From: Flavobacteriaceae bacterium
Lineage (GTDB): Bacteria; Bacteroidota; Bacteroidia; Flavobacteriales; Flavobacteriaceae
Length of the DNA: 13,949 bases
Direction of reading: 5' to 3'
Assembly: GCA_029238555.1 (NCBI GenBank)
Contig: JAQWFV010000028.1
Span: forward strand, 1-13,949
Positions 8,498-13,949 of this stretch are shown here, one piece after another (positions within the stretch are counted from its first letter, which is position 1; each line of letters opens with the position of its first letter). Under the pieces are notes generated by a model. The model was not told where the DNA came from and made no database searches. It was given only the letters and a program-made list of their open reading frames with translations. The translations under genes and the position numbers were made by a program.

Positions 8498-8655
8498 CCT
8501 TTTATTTGTTCTTGTCCATTATTCAAATCCACCACATAGAAATAGGATCCTGCAGGAATGTATGTATTGGTCTGTTTATAAGTTCCTCTCCAGTCGTTCT
8601 TGTAATTTTGAACAGTAAATATTGGATTAATGTAATATTTTTTATAAGAAATCAT
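8476..8655 (-). pseudogene. Fragment of a gliding-motility-associated C-terminal domain (CHU_C, type IX secretion signal)
   Basis: A 59-codon frame with an ATG at 8655 and a stop at 8476. Its last 45 or so residues follow the CHU_C pattern closely: NYKNDWRGT, then YIPAGSYFYVVDLNNGQ, then IKGWIYITY before the stop. In this family NY-NDW-GT, LP-GTYFYV and KGW-YI at the very C-terminus are typical. The domain directs very large surface adhesins through the type IX secretion system, and a complete one has about 85-90 residues at the end of a long protein. Here a TAA stands directly before the ATG, so the rest of the parent protein is gone. There is no signal peptide. It is most likely the remnant of an adhesin gene cut by the insertion of other DNA. 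The stop overlaps the lipoprotein start. Confidence 0.7.
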
Positions 8656-8851
8656 TTACAACAAAATTAACTACTTTCTTAAGGTTAAAAATAGTCTCAA
8701 TATAATGAGAAAATAAAAAATAGTTCTTTTTATATGTTTTTGTTAACCCTTTAATATAATAGCTTTAGTCCAGATATTAACATCTTAGGTTGAAAACAAA
8801 TTGGTGATTAAGTGCTGTGAATTAAATGTTTGATTTATTATTACAGTCCTA
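8656..8851. other. AT-rich intergenic stretch without recognisable gene
   Basis: Between the CHU_C fragment (-) and the control region of the HTH operon I see no open frame of note in either direction and no complete TTG-N19-TAnnTTTG promoter. On the minus strand a TAATTTTG lies directly before 8655 but lacks a -33 TTG at a usual distance. The promoter of the lipoprotein gene should lie in this stretch, but I cannot place it. Confidence 0.5.
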
Positions 8852-8869
8852 GTGTTCAAGTGTGAACAC
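8852..8869. promoter_or_regulatory. 18-bp palindromic operator candidate
   Basis: GTGTTCA-agtg-TGAACAC is a perfect 7-bp inverted repeat with a 4-base spacer, typical of an operator for a dimeric HTH protein. It lies 122 bases before the HTH gene, in the divergent region between the lipoprotein and replication genes. The HTH protein of this element, or a repressor encoded elsewhere, could bind here. Confidence 0.55.
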
Positions 8870-8890
8870 AAAAAAAGCCGACATATCGGC
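8870..8890 (-). terminator. Minus-strand intrinsic terminator
   Basis: Read on the minus strand, GCCGA-TATG-TCGGC is followed by seven T. A second TCGGCT at 8903-8908 can compete for the same AGCCGA (8876-8881) on the plus strand, so two exclusive foldings are possible there. As a terminator it would stop transcripts that run leftward from the replication genes, and might end a small antisense RNA. Confidence 0.55.
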
Positions 8891-8939
8891 AAGCGAAGAT
8901 TATCGGCTAGTGTTTGTTCTGCAAATCAAACTTACAACC

Positions 8940-8992
8940 TTTTTTCTTTCCTGCCAAATGTTGGGATTATTAACCCACAAAAAAAGAAAAAA
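8940..8992 (+). promoter_or_regulatory. Inverted repeat that covers the start codon of the HTH gene
   Basis: TTTTTTCTTT (8940-8949) is complementary to AAAGAAAAAA (8983-8992), whose last A is the first base of the ATG. Inside, TGGG (8962-8965) can pair with CCCA (8974-8977). If it forms in the RNA, it would hide the region just before the start codon. The arms are of low complexity, so it may be chance. Confidence 0.3.
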
Positions 8993-9270
8993 TGGGAAGA
9001 GTATTTTTTGAAAATTTGACGACAGAAGAGTTATCTCTAGTTGTTGGACAAGCAGTCGAGGCTGCTTTAAGTAAAAAGGTTGAGCAAACCCAAGAAGATC
9101 GAGTACTAACCAGGGAAGAAACAGCTAAGTTACTGGCAGTCGACCTGTCTACACTACGATCCTATGTAAACAAGGGTAAGATTTTGTCACACCGTTTAGG
9201 AGGCAGAGTCTTCTTTAAGCACTCTGATATCATGAAAGCTTTAGTTGAATTTAAACCAGCTAGGTCATGA
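8992..9270 (+). CDS. Excisionase/AlpA-like helix-turn-helix protein
   Basis: A 92-residue DNA-binding protein. Residues about 37-84 form a MerR/AlpA-type HTH (HTH_17): VLTREETAKLLAVDLSTLRSYV is the helix-turn-helix, and KGKILSHRLGGRVFFKHSDI is the typical wing that follows. Residues 1-36 are helical and acidic. Proteins of this type (excisionases, also the DUF3853-like proteins of Bacteroides mobile elements) bend att DNA for excision or control the genes of the element. It starts a tight operon: its TGA overlaps the ATG of the next gene (ATGA, 9267-9270). A palindrome and hairpins upstream are candidate control sites, possibly for its own product. Confidence 0.85.
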   Translation: MGRVFFENLTTEELSLVVGQAVEAALSKKVEQTQEDRVLTREETAKLLAVDLSTLRSYVNKGKILSHRLGGRVFFKHSDIMKALVEFKPARS

Positions 9271-9590
9271 TACATAAAGATGAGACAAAGGAAGTAGAGG
9301 CAATTGTAGAACTAGCAAAGTTAATAAACTCTTACATTAACGACCCCAAAGTACCTGTTGCTATAAACAAAAAGCTTAGTAAAAAATTAGGCTTCAGCTT
9401 AGCGAAATTAGATTGTGCATTTTGGGCTTTAGAAAATGTCATGCTTGATCTTAGGTTTGGATCACCCTGCGAGTCAGAAGAGGAAGAGTTCCTCAGAAAG
9501 GCTATTGAGAAAAACCCTTACTACGACAAAGACGAGGTAGAGGAATCAGAGACCGAGGAAAGAAAGAGAAGGGAGGGTGGTAATGAATAA
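9267..9590 (+). CDS. Small acidic protein of unknown function, between HTH and primase genes
   Basis: A 107-residue protein I do not recognise. Residues about 5-72 are predicted helical (EVEAIVELAKLINSYIN, LSKKLGFSLAKLDCAFWALENVM), without a signal peptide or membrane segment. The tail from residue 76 is very rich in Glu, Asp, Lys and Arg, with ESEEEEF and EESETEERKRREGG, and is likely disordered. Its start codon overlaps the stop of the HTH gene by four bases, and its end overlaps the primase gene, so all three are translationally coupled. The position suggests a helper of replication or copy control, for example a partner of the primase-helicase, but that is inference from context only. Confidence 0.75.
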   Translation: MIHKDETKEVEAIVELAKLINSYINDPKVPVAINKKLSKKLGFSLAKLDCAFWALENVMLDLRFGSPCESEEEEFLRKAIEKNPYYDKDEVEESETEERKRREGGNE

Positions 9591-11952
9591 TTCAAGTCAC
9601 CTAAATTTAGCAACAACGCTTTTTAAGCTCGGATACGGAGTTATTCCGTTAAGAGATGATAAAAGGCCTATTGGAGCCTGGAAAGAGTTACAAACAACTC
9701 CTAAGAGCCCAAATGATATGATTAAATCCAATAGCTACGGCTTGATATGCGGAGTAAACAATGTTGAGGTGTTGGATCTTGATTACAAGGTCCTGCCTAG
9801 CGAAGAAGATAAGGATAGTCACTACAATACCATGCTCTCTTTTATTCAAGAAAATATAGAGGATGCCGCTAATAAATTGGCTCTATACGAGACAATGAGT
9901 GGAGGGGTTCATATCATCTACAAAACCGAACAGAAAGAAGGCAACCAGGTGTTATCTAAGCTTAAAGATGAAAGAACTCTTTACGAAACAAGAGGTGTTG
10001 GAGGCTACGCCTTTCTTTATCCCGACAAAAACGTATTTGGCAGAAACTACGAGACACTTGAGTACATTACAGATAGTGAAAGGAGTTTACTCTTTCGCTT
10101 CTTCAAAAGTTTCGATGAGCGAGAAGATGTGATACAGAAAACCCAGAGGTCATACACAACAAGCTTGTCTCACTCTAGCCTTGATATAATCAATAGGTTT
10201 AATAGAGAAACCCCTATCTTGGATATTGTCGGAGATGAGTTCAAAGTGGTTGGAAAAACCCTTAAAGGTACTTCTATTCTTAGAAATGGAGATACTAAAT
10301 CTAAGACTAGTGGAACTATTTTTGAAGACTCTGGGGCAATGTATTTATTCAGTACCAGCACCCAATATCCAGCTGAGACCTTTATAAGTCCATTTACAGC
10401 TCACATGGTAAAGAAACATGGGAATGATTTTAAATCCGCTCTTAATTATCTCATAAATAAAGCACCAAGTACTGTGCTTCAATGTGCCTCTAAGGTTTCT
10501 CAATACAAAAGCCAGCTCAGCGAGCATGAAATTAGGTCTTTAGCTTTTGAGATGAAAAACTCAAGTCTTAATATAGAAAGCTTTAAAGAGACTTGCTCAC
10601 ACTTGTCTTTAGACGATTATACTCTTAGCAAGTACTGGTACTCAGACTTGGACGTGTCAGAAGACGCCAAGGTAGTGATCTACGAACTCAATGATAAGCT
10701 GACTCCTAAAGACTCGTTTGATTTGAAGAGTTTTCATGATCTACCAAAAAACTATGCTGCATACAGAGATTATATAGGCAGCTCTTTAGCTGTTGTTTCT
10801 ATATGTGAGGTAGCTGTTAAAAAAAACCTAGATGGCACTCTGGACTTTAGCAAGAAAAAGAACCTAAGTGATTTATTCTTAGATCTAAAAGATGCAGGAA
10901 TGAAAATAAGTGAGTCTGAGTTTAAACGTGTAATGGATTCAGATCGTGTAGAAAAATTAGAACCTCTTACCATCCTATACCATCAGCTAAGGCTAACCCC
11001 TTGGGACGGGGTGGATAGGATTCCTGATATAGTTCAGAGCGCTTCTTTAACTGGAGACTTTAATAACAACCTCTATCTTCTTAATAAGTTCTTCTGTACT
11101 GTTTATGGATTTGCTTTTAGAGGTATAGATCCCTTGATTCCAAAGGAATGCTACTCTAGGGTGATTGCTATTATAGTAAACGAAGTGAAGGGCACAGGTA
11201 AATCAACATTCTGGAAGAAACTAGGAATGTCTGGCTCTGTTAAGGAGGCAACTGGAATATCAGGAGCTGAATTTTATTCTGAGACTCAAGGGGAACTCCC
11301 AAAAGATGAAAGGCAGTTTAAAATAGAGCAGATATCTAATATGTTATATCAATTTGACGATTTAACAGACGTTATGATAAAGGCTACCGGAGCATTTAGG
11401 AGTTTGATCTCGTCTACTGATATCTCAATCAGAGAACTCTATCAAAGTAAAACCCAGAATTTACCTAGAAGGGTTACTTTTTGCGGTTCTTCTAATCATA
11501 TGGAGCTGATTAGGGATAAGACAGAGAACAGGTATATGCCGTTTTTACAAAAAGGAAGCGTCGATATCGAACTGTTTAATAGCATTGATAAATTTCAGTT
11601 TTGGGCTCAAATTAGGGATCAGATAATAAAGGAACAGGATGGGGTATACTTTAACGCTGAAGACCTTCATCTTATTAATCAGCAAGCCCAGAGTTTTGTT
11701 TATCAATCTCCGCTAGAGGATTCTTTAAGCGCTATATTGAAGTATGATCCAAATGGAAGGGAAACTTTTTCTTCAATCAAGAGAAGTGTTGAAGGGCAAG
11801 GACACAGAAACGTATCTGACACATTACTTGGTAATGCACTAAAGAAAATGGTTCCTGATGGTGAAAAGCTTAAAAAAAGGAGTGGTTCCAAGCAACTTTA
11901 TTGTTTTTCATATTTAAAGGGTCATGAGCCAATAAGATCAGCTTGGTTTTAA
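9583..11952 (+). CDS. Primase-polymerase/VapE-type helicase, replication initiator of the element
   Basis: From the ATG at 9583 it has 789 residues; an in-frame GTG at 9577 would add two. Residues about 8-170 form an archaeo-eukaryotic-type primase (Prim-Pol): VEVLDLDY gives the metal-binding Asp65 and Asp67, TMSGGVH the SGGxH motif (106-110), and TRGVGGY (136-142) the RGxGG-Y motif. About 225-300 is a linker with FSTSTQYPAETFISPFTAHM, seen in related phage primases. About 455-690 is the VapE/D5-like superfamily 3 ATPase: LTPWDGVDRI leads in, Walker A is KGTGKST (536-542, Lys540), Walker B QFDDL (Asp592, Asp593), sensor CGSSN (634-638), and NRYMPF (649-654) the arginine-finger region. The C-terminus is a probable winged helix. 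It primes and unwinds replicating element DNA. It is the last gene of the operon; the iteron cluster follows at once. Confidence 0.93.
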   Translation: MNNSSHLNLATTLFKLGYGVIPLRDDKRPIGAWKELQTTPKSPNDMIKSNSYGLICGVNNVEVLDLDYKVLPSEEDKDSHYNTMLSFIQENIEDAANKLALYETMSGGVHIIYKTEQKEGNQVLSKLKDERTLYETRGVGGYAFLYPDKNVFGRNYETLEYITDSERSLLFRFFKSFDEREDVIQKTQRSYTTSLSHSSLDIINRFNRETPILDIVGDEFKVVGKTLKGTSILRNGDTKSKTSGTIFEDSGAMYLFSTSTQYPAETFISPFTAHMVKKHGNDFKSALNYLINKAPSTVLQCASKVSQYKSQLSEHEIRSLAFEMKNSSLNIESFKETCSHLSLDDYTLSKYWYSDLDVSEDAKVVIYELNDKLTPKDSFDLKSFHDLPKNYAAYRDYIGSSLAVVSICEVAVKKNLDGTLDFSKKKNLSDLFLDLKDAGMKISESEFKRVMDSDRVEKLEPLTILYHQLRLTPWDGVDRIPDIVQSASLTGDFNNNLYLLNKFFCTVYGFAFRGIDPLIPKECYSRVIAIIVNEVKGTGKSTFWKKLGMSGSVKEATGISGAEFYSETQGELPKDERQFKIEQISNMLYQFDDLTDVMIKATGAFRSLISSTDISIRELYQSKTQNLPRRVTFCGSSNHMELIRDKTENRYMPFLQKGSVDIELFNSIDKFQFWAQIRDQIIKEQDGVYFNAEDLHLINQQAQSFVYQSPLEDSLSAILKYDPNGRETFSSIKRSVEGQGHRNVSDTLLGNALKKMVPDGEKLKKRSGSKQLYCFSYLKGHEPIRSAWF

Positions 11953-11989
11953 GGCTACAATATATAAAGACAACCTAGAACAGGTTAAT

Positions 11990-12029
11990 AAAAAAAGACC
12001 AGGCTTGTTTTAGCTTTGGTCTTTTTTTT
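11990..12029 (+). terminator. Rho-independent terminator after the primase-helicase gene
   Basis: AAAGACCA (11994-12001) pairs with TGGTCTTT (12017-12024), preceded by an A tract and followed by T through 12029. It ends the HTH-small protein-primase operon just before the iterons. A weaker AACCT-agaac-AGGTT hairpin lies 9 bases before it. Confidence 0.88.
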
Positions 12030-12041
12030 CACTATCATCTT

Positions 12042-12216
12042 ACATAGGTTGCATAGGTTGTTTTGCAAACTACTATAAATCTTGTTCTCTATTTCTATTT
12101 ATACTTACTTTTAAGAGATAAACCTATGTACCTATGTAAAAAGAGATGGCAGACCCTATAAACATTGAAAATCTAAAATCAGAAGTATAGCGCAAACCCA
12201 TGTAAAACCTATGCAA
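12042..12216. repeat. Iteron cluster around an AT-rich stretch, candidate replication origin
   Basis: Two minus-orientation copies of an iteron (ACATAGGTTG, CATAGGTTG; 12042-12060) face two plus-orientation copies (AACCTATGT, ACCTATGTA; 12121-12138) over a 60-base AT-rich stretch (12061-12120, 13 G or C in 60). Two more near-copies follow (AACCCATGTA near 12195, AACCTATGCA near 12206). The outer blocks form an almost perfect 19-base inverted repeat with one mismatch in the middle. The cluster lies right after the primase-helicase gene and its terminator. Iterons flanking an easily melted region next to the initiator gene are the known layout of satellite-island (SaPI) and plasmid origins. Confidence 0.65.
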
Positions 12217-12337
12217 AAACAATAAAGCTTACTTAAAGCAGAGGTTGTTTACAATATGCTAACTAAATCCAGGCCCTTAACAAATACATAACCCCTACCC
12301 GCATCTCATGCACCCCTAATATAACAGGCATATTTGT
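12217..12337. other. Stretch without recognisable feature
   Basis: No gene, hairpin with U tract or iteron is seen here. A TTGTTTAC-type sequence (12245-12252) echoes the TTGTTTTGC beside the first iterons. The right end of the element may lie here or shortly after. Confidence 0.4.
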
Positions 12338-12487
12338 TTAGGCTATCGCGTTGATGTTCATTTCTTTATGCAAGCTTTTCTTGTTCCATTCATAATAATG
12401 ATTGCATTTAGATATATGAATAAAATCTTTAGGTGTAGAATTATTTACAAATTTGTTTACTAACTTCTTATTATCCTGCGAATTCAT
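12338..12487 (-). CDS. 49-codon ORF of unknown origin, at the junction with the truncated amidohydrolase
   Basis: On the minus strand an ATG at 12487 opens 49 codons ending at 12338. The product contains KLVNKFVNNSTPKDFIH, then CNHYYEWNKK and ends in NINAIA. It is in another frame than the amidohydrolase fragment and starts inside its last codons. I do not recognise it. It reads more like the C-terminal tail of some longer protein than a complete one, in which case the join at about 12485 is a recombination scar. Confidence 0.35.
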   Translation of the reverse strand: MNSQDNKKLVNKFVNNSTPKDFIHISKCNHYYEWNKKSLHKEMNINAIA

Positions 12488-12764
12488 GAGTATCTATAAA
12501 ACCTGGGGTGATAAAATTCCCCTTTACATCAATAATCTTGCTCGAAGGATTTATGAATTTTAAAATGTCTTGCTTTGCTCCTATGGCTATTATGGAATCT
12601 CCTCTAACTGCCATAGCCTGCGCATTAGGTTGTTTTTTATTACCAGTCCAGATATTAGCATTGACAATAATTAGTTCTGCATGTTGAAATTCATTTTCAC
12701 AGGATAAGATTGCTCCAATGGCAAAAACTAGAATGTTTTTAAATATAATATTAAAGTATTTCAT
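12471..12764 (-). pseudogene. Truncated amidohydrolase lipoprotein (N-terminal fragment)
   Basis: A 97-residue fragment. Residues 1-21 are a lipoprotein signal with lipobox IGAILSC (Cys22). The rest is the start of a metal-dependent amidohydrolase of the amidohydrolase-3/YtcJ type: LIIVNANIWTGN (31-42), AMAVRGDSIIAIG (50-62), then IIDVKGNFITPGFIDTH (77-93). In a complete enzyme GFIDTH continues as HxH, which binds the metal, and about 450 further residues follow. Here Glu-Phe replace the two residues after the first His, and a stop comes after Gly97, so the protein cannot be catalytic. The break falls within a few bases of the new 49-codon ORF, pointing to a deletion or insertion join. It lies 96 bases downstream of the sugar kinase gene in the same direction. 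Confidence 0.8.
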
Positions 12765-12860
12765 TTATAAAACTTTATTGAGTAGAACTTAGGGCTAAAA
12801 CTACTAGTATTTATATGTTTTTTTTATTAACTAACTTAATAATATTTAAAATAAGAGTAT

Positions 12861-13769
12861 TTAATTTGAATAAGAGTTCATAAATGTATTAATCTTATTT
12901 ATAGATAATTTAGGGTTAGCACCTTTACTACTAGCAATTAAAGCACCTACTGCACAACCATAATTGAGTGCCTCCTGTGGGTCATCTTCATTCATTAATT
13001 TATACACTACAGAAGCCAAAAATGAATCTCCCGCTCCAACTGTATCTAAAACTTTAATGTGATACCCGCTATGATAATAAAATATTCCATTGGTAAATAA
13101 AACTGCTCCGAATGCTCCTTTTGTAACACATATAGAATCTGTTTGCGTTACTTTTACTAGATGAGTTATAACTTGTTCCATCGAATAATTTTTATAGCCT
13201 AAATACTCGGCAATTTCAAAAAGCTCGTCATCATTAAACTTAATTAAATTTGATTCTTTCATTAGATCTATAAGAATTTCGTAAGTATAATGGGGACCTC
13301 TCAAATTAACATCAAAAACTTTGTAATTCACATGCTTCATTATAGATTTTAAAGTCAATCTATTAATTTCTTCACGACATGATAGGCTGCCAAATATTAT
13401 AACATCTACATCTTTGACTATTTCTTGATGCGTTCCATTTAATACGATTTTATCCCAAGCAGCAGGATAAGGAATATCATATGAGGCTCCGCCCTTATTG
13501 TCTAATAATACATTAACTTGTCCTGTTGGAAACTCATGAGTTACAGATATTCCGTTAGTATTTACACCCTCTTCATTAAGGTATCTGATAATCTCCCTAC
13601 CATTGGAATCCTCACCTACACTACTTATCATTGAAACATCAACACCAAGTGATTTTAATCTTACGCTGACATTAAGTAAAGCGCCTCCGATTCTAGAATA
13701 TGTTGGGAAATTATCAAAAAGTACTTCGCCAAAGCAAACTACTTTAATTTTTTGATCAGATATCTTCAT
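12861..13769 (-). CDS. PfkB-family carbohydrate kinase, probably fructokinase
   Basis: A 302-residue cytosolic sugar kinase, of usual family length. CFGEVLFDNFP (12-22), IGGALLNVSVRL (27-38) and SMISSVGEDSNG (46-57) form the substrate-binding N-terminal part; FDVNLRGPHY (152-161) matches the conserved D-N-R segment; VTKGAFGAVLF (215-225) precedes DTVGAGDSF (242-250) with the catalytic Asp248 and the anion hole. Bacteroidota fructokinases of fructan-utilisation loci look like this, but ribokinase-like sugars cannot be excluded. It is preceded, beyond a terminator, by a SusD gene on the same strand, so it probably phosphorylates the sugar released from the glycan taken up by that system. The ATG lies only about 26 bases after the terminator stem, so it may be transcribed by read-through. 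Confidence 0.9.
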   Translation of the reverse strand: MKISDQKIKVVCFGEVLFDNFPTYSRIGGALLNVSVRLKSLGVDVSMISSVGEDSNGREIIRYLNEEGVNTNGISVTHEFPTGQVNVLLDNKGGASYDIPYPAAWDKIVLNGTHQEIVKDVDVIIFGSLSCREEINRLTLKSIMKHVNYKVFDVNLRGPHYTYEILIDLMKESNLIKFNDDELFEIAEYLGYKNYSMEQVITHLVKVTQTDSICVTKGAFGAVLFTNGIFYYHSGYHIKVLDTVGAGDSFLASVVYKLMNEDDPQEALNYGCAVGALIASSKGANPKLSINKINTFMNSYSN

Positions 13770-13787
13770 TTTTTTTGTAAAATTTCA

Positions 13788-13821
13788 TAAAAAAAAGCAT
13801 GGGGAAACTACCCCCATGCTT
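13788..13821 (-). terminator. Rho-independent terminator between susD and the sugar kinase gene
   Basis: On the minus strand AAGCATGGGG-gtagttt-CCCCATGCTT forms a 10-bp stem, followed directly by a run of T. It ends the SusC/D-type transcript. The kinase start is about 26 bases further on and no separate promoter fits in that space, so partial read-through is likely. Confidence 0.9.
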
Positions 13822-13878
13822 AAATAAACTAAAACTAACTAAATCAATTAACTAAATGCTATTGATTCATAACCCTAT

Positions 13879-13949
13879 TTAATATCCAGGATTTTGAACA
13901 TAAAGACCTCCAGTAAAATCAATTTCTCTTTGTGGTATAGGATAGTATT
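13879..13949 (-). CDS. C-terminal end of a SusD/RagB-like outer-membrane lipoprotein (partial)
   Basis: Only the last 23 complete codons lie in the window; the gene continues beyond 13949. The frame reads YYPIPQREIDFTGGLYVQ and then NPGY before the stop. The LPIP-REI-D--L-QNPGY ending is the hallmark of SusD/RagB family C-termini. SusD proteins bind a glycan on the cell surface and close over a SusC TonB-dependent transporter. A susC gene is expected further upstream on this strand. The downstream sugar kinase supports a polysaccharide-use locus. Confidence 0.9.
   Translation of the reverse strand, partial: YYPIPQREIDFTGGLYVQNPGY

Larger units (their letters stand above)
5433..12340. mobile_element. 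Integrated mobile element, satellite-like (edges approximate)
   Basis: The region between the rimP promoter/terminator and the truncated amidohydrolase carries a tyrosine recombinase at one end, an excisionase-like HTH protein, a primase-helicase of the VapE type, an iteron-rich origin candidate and one non-core lipoprotein gene. Arginine in the integrase and primase genes is mostly encoded by AGG in the stretches I read, unlike infB, where I mainly saw AGA and CGT. No relaxase, conjugation or phage structural gene is visible, so a self-replicating satellite or a decayed integrative element is more likely than a conjugative one. I found no convincing direct repeat as attL/attR, so both edges are estimates. 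The right edge might lie beyond the window. Confidence 0.6.

Noticed and set aside
5473..12180. TCTAAAATC at 5473-5481 and again at 12172-12180 as attL/attR
   Set aside because: Nine AT-rich bases are expected by chance at this distance, and the flanks do not match. The right copy also lies inside the iteron region.
12042..12216. CRISPR array
   Set aside because: The repeats are only 9-10 bases long, lie in both orientations and have no regular spacers; no cas gene is near.
5433..12340. Conjugative or mobilisable transposon (NBU/CTn type)
   Set aside because: An integrase with a primase fits NBU-type elements, but no mobilisation gene or oriT-like sequence is seen in the window.

Overview
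The window looks like a chromosomal segment of a Bacteroidota bacterium, most likely class Flavobacteriia. The signs are the rimP-nusA-infB order with a convergent SPOR-domain gene, a promoter of the Bacteroidota type (TTG, 19 bases, TATATTTG) before rimP, lipoprotein signals of the Bacteroidota kind, and a SusD C-terminus at the right edge. Low GC and a lack of obvious Shine-Dalgarno sites agree with this.

Layout. Bases 1-5430 are core genome: a secreted SPOR-domain protein (+) facing the translation/transcription operon rimP-nusA-infB (-), with a shared bidirectional terminator between them. The rimP promoter is followed by a strong hairpin with a U-rich tail just before the start codon, so the operon may be attenuated.

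Bases of about 5433-12340 look like a small integrated mobile element. A tyrosine recombinase (+) lies at the left edge, next to short tandem repeats and a tRNA-3'-end-like sequence. Facing it is a cargo gene for a surface lipoprotein (-), which overlaps a leftover gliding-motility/type IX secretion C-terminal domain. Then comes a control region with an 18-bp palindrome and competing hairpins, followed by a tightly overlapping three-gene operon (+): an excisionase-like HTH protein, a small acidic protein of unknown function, and a primase-polymerase/VapE-type helicase. Directly after the helicase gene lie six copies of an iteron close to AACCTATGTA, placed around an AT-rich 60-bp stretch. This is the layout of a replication origin next to its initiator gene, as in phage-satellite islands (SaPI/PICI type). 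No capsid, portal, terminase, relaxase or conjugation gene is visible.

Bases of about 12340-13949 are a carbohydrate-use region on the minus strand: the end of a SusD-like glycan-binding lipoprotein, a terminator, a PfkB-family sugar kinase (probably fructokinase), and an amidohydrolase gene cut off exactly at its metal-binding HxH motif, followed by a 49-codon ORF that I do not recognise. The cut may mark the old or present right boundary of the element. The most interesting parts are the replicating-satellite-like module with its iteron origin, and the lipoprotein cargo.
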